Source: Anaerolineaceae bacterium (GTDB lineage: Bacteria > Chloroflexota > Anaerolineae > Anaerolineales > Anaerolineaceae). From it: DNA of 7,084 nt. The position numbers were made by a program, and so were the translations under genes. This document shows, piece after piece, positions 6,809 to 7,084 of the stretch; position 1 is the stretch's first letter, and every line of letters starts with the position of its first letter. The stretch spans positions 1 to 7,084 of the forward strand of contig JAIOTF010000230.1 in NCBI GenBank assembly GCA_021107195.1, in the 5' to 3' direction. The notes under the pieces were generated by a model that saw nothing but the letters and a program-made list of their open reading frames with translations, did no database searches and was not told the origin of the DNA.

Positions 6809-6814
6809 ATTATA
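6809..6814 (-). promoter_or_regulatory. Candidate -10 box of the permease promoter
   Basis: A perfect TATAAT on the minus strand lies 57 bp upstream of the permease start. No -35 box resembling TTGACA is found at 16-18 bp spacing (the hexamer at 17 bp is TCCTTT). If real, the promoter would probably need an activator, which fits the repeat array further upstream. Confidence 0.33.
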
Positions 6815-6882
6815 AGGGGTTATTGTTCGAGAAAGGACTGAATTGAATTGGATGGATTGATATCGGTGTGAGACCGGATTAG

Positions 6883-6912
6883 ATCGTAGGGGAATCGTCA
6901 GGTAATCGTCAA
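6883..6912. promoter_or_regulatory. Three ATCGT direct repeats at 11-bp spacing, possible operator
   Basis: ATCGT occurs at 6883-6887, 6894-6898 and 6905-6909, so each copy starts exactly 11 bp after the previous one. The two right-hand copies share the longer core AATCGTCA (6893-6900 and 6904-6911). Read toward the permease, the unit is TGACGATT. Direct half-sites with 11-bp period are the known binding arrangement of OmpR/PhoB-type response regulators. The array sits about 70-100 bp upstream of the candidate -10 box. The regulator is unknown. Confidence 0.45.
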
Positions 6913-6950
6913 GCAATGGCAGTGCAACGGATGTAAGATAGATTCACTCA

Positions 6951-6970
6951 GGAGAATAATGTATTTCTCC
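6951..6970. repeat. Short hairpin
   Basis: GGAGAA (6951-6956) and TTCTCC (6965-6970) form a 6-bp stem with an 8-nt A+T-rich loop. It stands just left of a stronger hairpin. No T-run follows on the plus strand. Confidence 0.35.
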
Positions 6971-6978
6971 AACCAAAT

Positions 6979-7005
6979 GAGAGCCGGTGGCGTAGACCGG
7001 CTCTC
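6979..7005. repeat. Strong G+C-rich hairpin, possible terminator
   Basis: GAGAGCCGGT (6979-6988) and ACCGGCTCTC (6996-7005) make a perfect 10-bp stem with a 7-nt loop. There is no proper T-tract on either side; the minus-strand side continues ATTTGGTT and the plus-strand side continues TACCTTATT. It could end a leftward gene lying beyond the window, since no gene in the window points into it from the left. A dispersed palindromic repeat is the alternative. Confidence 0.5.
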
Positions 7006-7084
7006 TACCTTATTAAATGGCCAATGAGAATGATTTGAATATCAATTGATGGTAATGATTGTCAAGTTTTTGTTTTATCCATAA

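Larger units (their letters stand above)
6767..7084. other. Gene-free region upstream of the permease
   Basis: No convincing coding frame is present on either strand in these 318 bases. Besides the -10 box, the ATCGT array and the two hairpins, there is a perfect 10-bp palindrome ATCAATTGAT at 7041-7050. The last 65 bases are A+T-rich. A TTGTCA near 7059-7064 is followed 17 bp later by the TAA that ends the window. That could be the -35 box and cut-off -10 box of a rightward promoter, but the window stops too early to tell. Confidence 0.6.

Noticed and set aside
1..7084. CRISPR array, tRNA, rRNA or riboswitch
   Set aside because: No regularly spaced long repeats, cloverleaf-like stems with a CCA or T-loop pattern, or recognisable riboswitch cores were seen on either strand.

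Overview
The window looks like chromosomal DNA of a free-living bacterium with intermediate G+C. Standard bacterial signals are readable: Shine-Dalgarno-like sites, a sigma70-type promoter and an intrinsic terminator. The mix of an IS982-like transposase, a large GT-C-like membrane protein and an RCK_C-bearing SLC13 permease would suit a Chloroflexota (Anaerolineae-like) genome. That placement is my inference, since nothing here is a taxonomic marker.

Left part (1-2790): a degraded accessory stretch of the kind found in cell-surface glycan loci. It opens with the 5' end of a leftward transposase running off the window edge. Next comes about 390 bp holding what may be the frameshifted 3' remnant of a gene. 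The remnant's stop codon lies 6 nt before an intact flippase-like (LPG synthase TM / AglD family) membrane protein gene (579-1514). After a 260-bp spacer with a good sigma70-like promoter there is an A+T-richer gene for a class I SAM-dependent methyltransferase (1774-2601). It is followed by a small orphan reading frame (2583-2789) that may be another remnant.

Middle (2801-4874): a 671-residue polytopic membrane protein with a soluble C-terminal domain, resembling a GT-C-type glycosyltransferase or a relative. It is closed by a clear rho-independent terminator (4839-4874). Together the rightward genes would fit transfer of lipid-linked sugars across the membrane and modification of surface glycans, but no substrate can be read from the sequence.

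Right part (4913-7084): a convergent leftward gene for an SLC13/DASS-type permease. Its two transporter halves are separated by two RCK_C (TrkA-C) domains, and the usual SNT/SNN substrate and sodium motifs are altered. Its 330-bp upstream region has no gene. It holds a TATAAT box, three ATCGT repeats spaced exactly 11 bp apart, and two hairpins.

I do not see a clearly new multi-gene system. The most interesting leads are the 11-bp-period repeat array upstream of the permease, the permease's non-canonical motifs, and the gene remnants beside the insertion sequence.
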